DNA of 9,244 nt from Oscillospiraceae bacterium (lineage in GTDB: Bacteria; Bacillota; Clostridia; Oscillospirales; Acutalibacteraceae), in assembly GCA_029004655.1 (NCBI GenBank), contig JAQVYP010000066.1, positions 1 to 9,244 of the forward strand, in the 5' to 3' direction. Position numbers and translations under genes: made by a program. Shown here one piece after another: positions 7,240-9,244 of the stretch. Numbering within the stretch: the stretch's first letter is position 1; every line of letters starts with the position of its first letter. Under the pieces are notes generated by a model, which was not told the DNA's origin, ran no database searches, and was given only the letters and a program-made list of their open reading frames with translations.

Positions 7240-7276
7240 AAACAAAAATCGCCCCTTGTAAAAAAACAAGGGGCGA
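7240..7276 (-). terminator. T-box-controlled intrinsic terminator
   Basis: The 11-bp GC-rich arms TCGCCCCTTGT (minus-strand 7276-7266) and ACAAGGGGCGA (minus-strand 7259-7249) are separated by a T6 loop and followed by TTTTTGTTT. The CGCCCCT strand also pairs with AGGG of the T-box to form the competing antiterminator. Confidence 0.93.
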
Positions 7277-7526
7277 GGATTTATTCCACGCGGTACCACC
7301 CTAATTCGGTCTATAAAAGACCCTTAACGCCTCTATCAAGGCTCAGCCTGTAACGCAGCCATGCGTTTCGTCCTAAATCAGATTCAAACGAACAACTCGG
7401 GGATGAGCTATACACATATATCTCAGCATCGGCTTACACCAACCGCCGACTCTCTAAATGCTTGCAAATATATGTCTTTTTCCCGTCTGTGTCTTTGGGT
7501 TTTAAGGAATTATTAAATTTATATTT
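7249..7526 (-). ncRNA. T-box leader (Leu specifier) of the leuA operon
   Basis: This minus-strand leader senses uncharged tRNA-Leu and prevents premature termination. Stem I runs from about 7485 to 7398, with the base pairing CGGG/CCCG. Above it are a specifier loop, an ACATATAT/ATATATGT helix, the AGAGAG bulge region and a GGTTGGTGTAA apical loop. The specifier, placed by the pattern NNN-A-x-CCCGAG, is CTC (7405-7407), a leucine codon. The T-box AGGGTGGTACCGCG is at 7289-7302. Its bulge TGGT would pair with an ACCA acceptor end, matching the A73 discriminator of tRNA-Leu. Specifier, discriminator match and downstream leuA all agree. Confidence 0.95.
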
Positions 7527-7532
7527 ATGTTT

Positions 7533-7561
7533 ATTATATTCATATTATAAACAAATGTCAA
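7533..7561 (-). promoter_or_regulatory. leuA operon promoter
   Basis: Perfect sigma-A consensus on the minus strand: TTGACA (7556-7561), a 17-bp spacer, then TATAAT (7533-7538). Transcription should start near 7526, giving about 250 nt of T-box leader before the attenuator terminator. Confidence 0.92.
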
Positions 7562-7645
7562 CTGTTTTTATTTTATATAAACTTCTGTCATCTTCTCAAC
7601 ATCGACAAATTCCACTTTTCTTTTCATAGTACCTCTATTTAGTCA

Positions 7646-7674
7646 TTGAAAAAATACTGTATTAATAGTATACT
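7646..7674 (+). promoter_or_regulatory. lexA promoter
   Basis: TTGAAA (7646-7651), a 17-bp spacer, then TATACT (7669-7674), each one base from consensus. The predicted start near 7681 leaves a leader of about 30 nt before the GGAGGT ribosome site at 7700-7705. Confidence 0.85.
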
Positions 7675-7678
7675 ATTA
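7663..7678. promoter_or_regulatory. Palindrome over the lexA -10 box (candidate autoregulatory operator)
   Basis: TAATAGTATACTATTA is a perfect 16-bp palindrome fully covering the -10 box. Its position suits a repressor site, and lexA genes are commonly autoregulated. It does not match the Bacillus/Clostridium SOS box (GAAC-N4-GTTC), and I found no such box near the gene. LexA binding here is therefore a guess. Confidence 0.45.
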
Positions 7679-7710
7679 TTATTAATTTTTTCTGTAAACG
7701 GAGGTATAAT

Positions 7711-8304
7711 ATGTCGAAGTCAACACTAACCGGAAAGCAAGCGCAAATCTATAAATTTTTGGTTAAAACAATGTCCGGTCCGGTACCTCCTACTGTCAGA
7801 GAAATCTGTTGTGCTACAGGTATTAAATCCACCTCAACTGTGCATGCTGTTCTAAAGTCCCTTGAGGATGAAGGATATATTTCACGTGATCCCAAATGCT
7901 CCAGAGCCATCAGAATTGAGGGAGCTTGTGAATCATCACAAATCCCGTTGCTTGGAAAAGTTACTGCCGGCCAACCAATTCTTGCGGTTGAAGAAATTGA
8001 GGATTATATTCCTTATCCAATTTCAGCAGCAGGCGCCGAAAGCCTTTTTGCGCTTCGTGTTGTGGGACTCAGTATGAGGGACGCCGGTATTCTGGACGGT
8101 GATATTATCGTTGCCGATAAGGATGCAGCTTGGCACAGCGGCGATATTGTTGTTGCCCTTATTGAAGATGAAGCTACCGTAAAGCGCATTATTTTAAAAG
8201 ATAATTCGGTTATACTTATGCCGGAAAATTCTGATTATGATCCGATATATCCTGAAAATCCTTATGTTTTAGGCAAGGTTGTCGGCAGCTTTCGTAAATA
8301 CTAA
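7711..8304 (+). CDS. lexA: LexA repressor / self-cleaving SOS regulator
   Basis: A 197-residue, full-length LexA. The N-terminal winged-helix DNA-binding domain has the pattern LTGKQAQIYKFLVK-PPTVREICCATGIKSTSTVHAVLKSLEDEGYI, with the helix-turn-helix at about 28-47. A short linker precedes the S24 peptidase domain. Self-cleavage elements are intact: the Ala86-Gly87 scissile bond in GKVTAGQPI, nucleophile Ser121 in VGLSMRDAGILDGD, and general base Lys158 in EATVKRI. In the family, RecA filaments on single-stranded DNA trigger cleavage and derepress SOS genes. The start is supported by GGAGGT at 7700-7705. The gene is transcribed divergently from leuA. The recognition-helix region (GIKSTSTVHAVLKS) is close to the Bacillus form but not identical, which matters for the atypical palindrome upstream. 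Confidence 0.95.
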   Translation: MSKSTLTGKQAQIYKFLVKTMSGPVPPTVREICCATGIKSTSTVHAVLKSLEDEGYISRDPKCSRAIRIEGACESSQIPLLGKVTAGQPILAVEEIEDYIPYPISAAGAESLFALRVVGLSMRDAGILDGDIIVADKDAAWHSGDIVVALIEDEATVKRIILKDNSVILMPENSDYDPIYPENPYVLGKVVGSFRKY

Positions 8305-8347
8305 TACTAATTCCAATCTGAAAACGCCATTAAACAAGAATTAGTAT
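8304..8347. repeat. Short repeat element, copy 3 (44 bp)
   Basis: Perfect 10-bp inverted ends ATACTAATTC and GAATTAGTAT enclose a 24-bp interior (AAACGCCATTAAACA) that resembles the left half of copy 1. It therefore looks like an internally deleted short-class element. The first base is also the last base of the lexA stop codon, and the end lies five bases before the ribosome site of the next gene. There is no T-run, so it is not a terminator. Confidence 0.75.
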
Positions 8348-8363
8348 AAACGGAGAAAAAATA

Positions 8364-9134
8364 ATGGAATCTCTTACTTCACAAACAAAAATCCGATATC
8401 ATTTATTGGACGAGCTGCGTGGTTTTGCTGTTGTTTGTATGGTGTTTTATCATGGATTTTACACCCTCTTTTCAGCCTTTTCTTCAGAGGTTGGCGGGCT
8501 TCTGCTCGACTTTTTTTTGCCGGCAGAGCCTTTTTTTGCCGCTTTTTTTATCATACTATCCGGTGTCTCATCATCACTGACACATTCGAACCTCCGTCGC
8601 GGCTTAAAACTTTTGTGTATTTCCATAGCTCTGACCGCAGTAACAATTTTACTGACCTTGTTCGGTATTTATGAAGAAATATTTTTTGGAATTCTCACTT
8701 TATTATCACTATCAATGCTGCTTGTTGCGGCAGTTGAGAAATATATTGATAAAATAAATCTTTTTTTTGGCGCAACGATTTGTTTCGCGTTATTTCTGAT
8801 TCTTTATAACGTTCCTAACGGTTATTTGGGGTTTGGCAGCTTTTCTCTGGCACTTCCAACAAGTATGTATGCTTCCAAATGGCTTTTTTGGTTGGGATTT
8901 CCGTCACCGCAGTTTTACTCATCAGATTACTTTCCCATTATTCCATGGGTTTTTATGTTTTTTTGCGGTGTATTTTTAGGTCGATATTCGCAAACTGGAA
9001 AGTTTCCGTCAGTTTTCAAAAAAAAGTGTTTTCCTCCTCTCGACTTTGTCGGAAAGCATGCATTAATAATATATATACTTCATCAGCCAATTATTTTTGG
9101 CGTGATTATGCTTATTCATACTATTTCCAATTAA
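8364..9134 (+). CDS. DUF1624 / HGSNAT-catalytic-domain-like membrane protein
   Basis: A multi-pass membrane protein of 256 residues. The N-terminal signature LLDELRGFAVVCMVFYHGFYTLF (about 14-36), the loop FFIILSGVSSSLTHSNLRRGLKL (about 61-83), FFGILTLLSLSMLL (about 107-120), the DYFPIIPWVFMFFCGVFLG segment (about 188-206) and the final FVGKHALIIYILHQPIIFGVI helix match the DUF1624 (PF07786) family, which is related to heparan-alpha-glucosaminide acetyltransferase. About seven to eight helices are predicted. An acyltransferase role acting on a surface or wall glycan is plausible by family, but the substrate is unknown. The usual His of the family's GILHLL-like motif appears as Thr (GILTLL). 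The ribosome site is GGAG (8352-8355). The gene is 59 nt downstream of lexA on the same strand with no terminator between. Its last codons and stop lie inside repeat copy 4. Confidence 0.8.
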   Translation: MESLTSQTKIRYHLLDELRGFAVVCMVFYHGFYTLFSAFSSEVGGLLLDFFLPAEPFFAAFFIILSGVSSSLTHSNLRRGLKLLCISIALTAVTILLTLFGIYEEIFFGILTLLSLSMLLVAAVEKYIDKINLFFGATICFALFLILYNVPNGYLGFGSFSLALPTSMYASKWLFWLGFPSPQFYSSDYFPIIPWVFMFFCGVFLGRYSQTGKFPSVFKKKCFPPLDFVGKHALIIYILHQPIIFGVIMLIHTISN

Positions 9135-9244
9135 AAAGTGACCAAGATTTGCGAGGATTTTGTTTGTGAGACAAGGCGGAGGACGAAGGCGGGCTATCGC
9201 CCGCCGAGAACGACAACGCAGTCTCGCAAACAAAAGACCGCGAA
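9118..9244. repeat. Long repeat element, copy 4 (cut by window end)
   Basis: The first 127 bases of the long class, differing from copy 2 only at position 7 (T for A) and at one base in the right arm (GACAAC for GATAAC). By analogy the element should end about 30 bp past the window. It overlaps the last 17 bases of the DUF1624 gene. Copies 2 and 4 have the same orientation. Confidence 0.85.

Noticed and set aside
6883..7353. 156-codon plus-strand open frame opposite the leuA start and T-box
   Set aside because: It crosses leuA, the leader terminator and the T-box motif, and its translation resembles no protein; a shadow frame.
8304..8347. lexA transcription terminator
   Set aside because: Hairpin arms are present but AT-rich with no following T-run; they are the ends of the repeat element.
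4075..9244. CRISPR array
   Set aside because: The repeats are few, of different lengths, palindromic over their whole length and thousands of bases apart, with no regular spacers and no cas genes.

Overview
The window looks like chromosome of a low-GC Gram-positive anaerobe of the class Clostridia, perhaps an Oscillospiraceae/Ruminococcaceae-type gut bacterium. The assignment rests on AT-rich DNA with consensus sigma-A promoters, strong AGGAGG-type ribosome binding sites, a Leu T-box leader, a Firmicute-type LexA, a clostridial-style type IV pilus cluster and a Clostridia-type DUF6512-like membrane protein. The genus is inference. No phage, CRISPR, toxin-antitoxin or defence genes and no transposase gene are visible.

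Layout. Positions 1-3250 (minus strand) hold a type IV pilus inner-membrane assembly operon, pilC-pilM-pilN-pilO. pilO runs off the left edge. The last three genes are tightly packed, with 9 nt between pilM and pilN and an ATGA overlap between pilN and pilO. Upstream of pilC, 3260-3500 carries two perfect inverted repeats that overlap candidate promoters, then the intrinsic terminator of the next gene. Positions 3502-4050 (minus) encode a five-helix DUF6512-like membrane protein. Positions 4072-4386 have no gene and hold two copies of a repeat element plus the leuB terminator. Positions 4387-7157 (minus) are the leucine operon leuA-leuB. It is driven by a perfect TTGACA-17-TATAAT promoter and controlled by a T-box riboswitch with a CUC (Leu) specifier. 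Divergently, 7711-8304 (plus) is lexA, with its own TTGAAA-17-TATACT promoter whose -10 box is buried in a 16-bp palindrome. It is followed by a DUF1624/HGSNAT-like multi-pass membrane protein at 8364-9134.

The most unusual content is a family of small transposase-less repeats with shared inverted ends (ATACTAATTCCAA-like). There are four copies in 9.2 kb, in a long class (157 bp, hairpin-forming; 4192-4348 and 9118-window end, 125/127 identical) and a short class (68 and 44 bp; 4075-4142 and 8304-8347). Each sits at a gene boundary. One lies inside the loop of the leuB terminator, one starts on the last base of the lexA stop codon, one supplies the final codons and stop of the DUF1624 gene, and one abuts the 5' end of the DUF6512 gene. 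The long copies are direct repeats flanking the whole leuBA-lexA-DUF1624 segment. This family is my best candidate for something undescribed. The rest is recognisable biology with a few regulatory oddities. Several gene starts were moved inward from the longest reading frame on ribosome-binding-site and family-length grounds.
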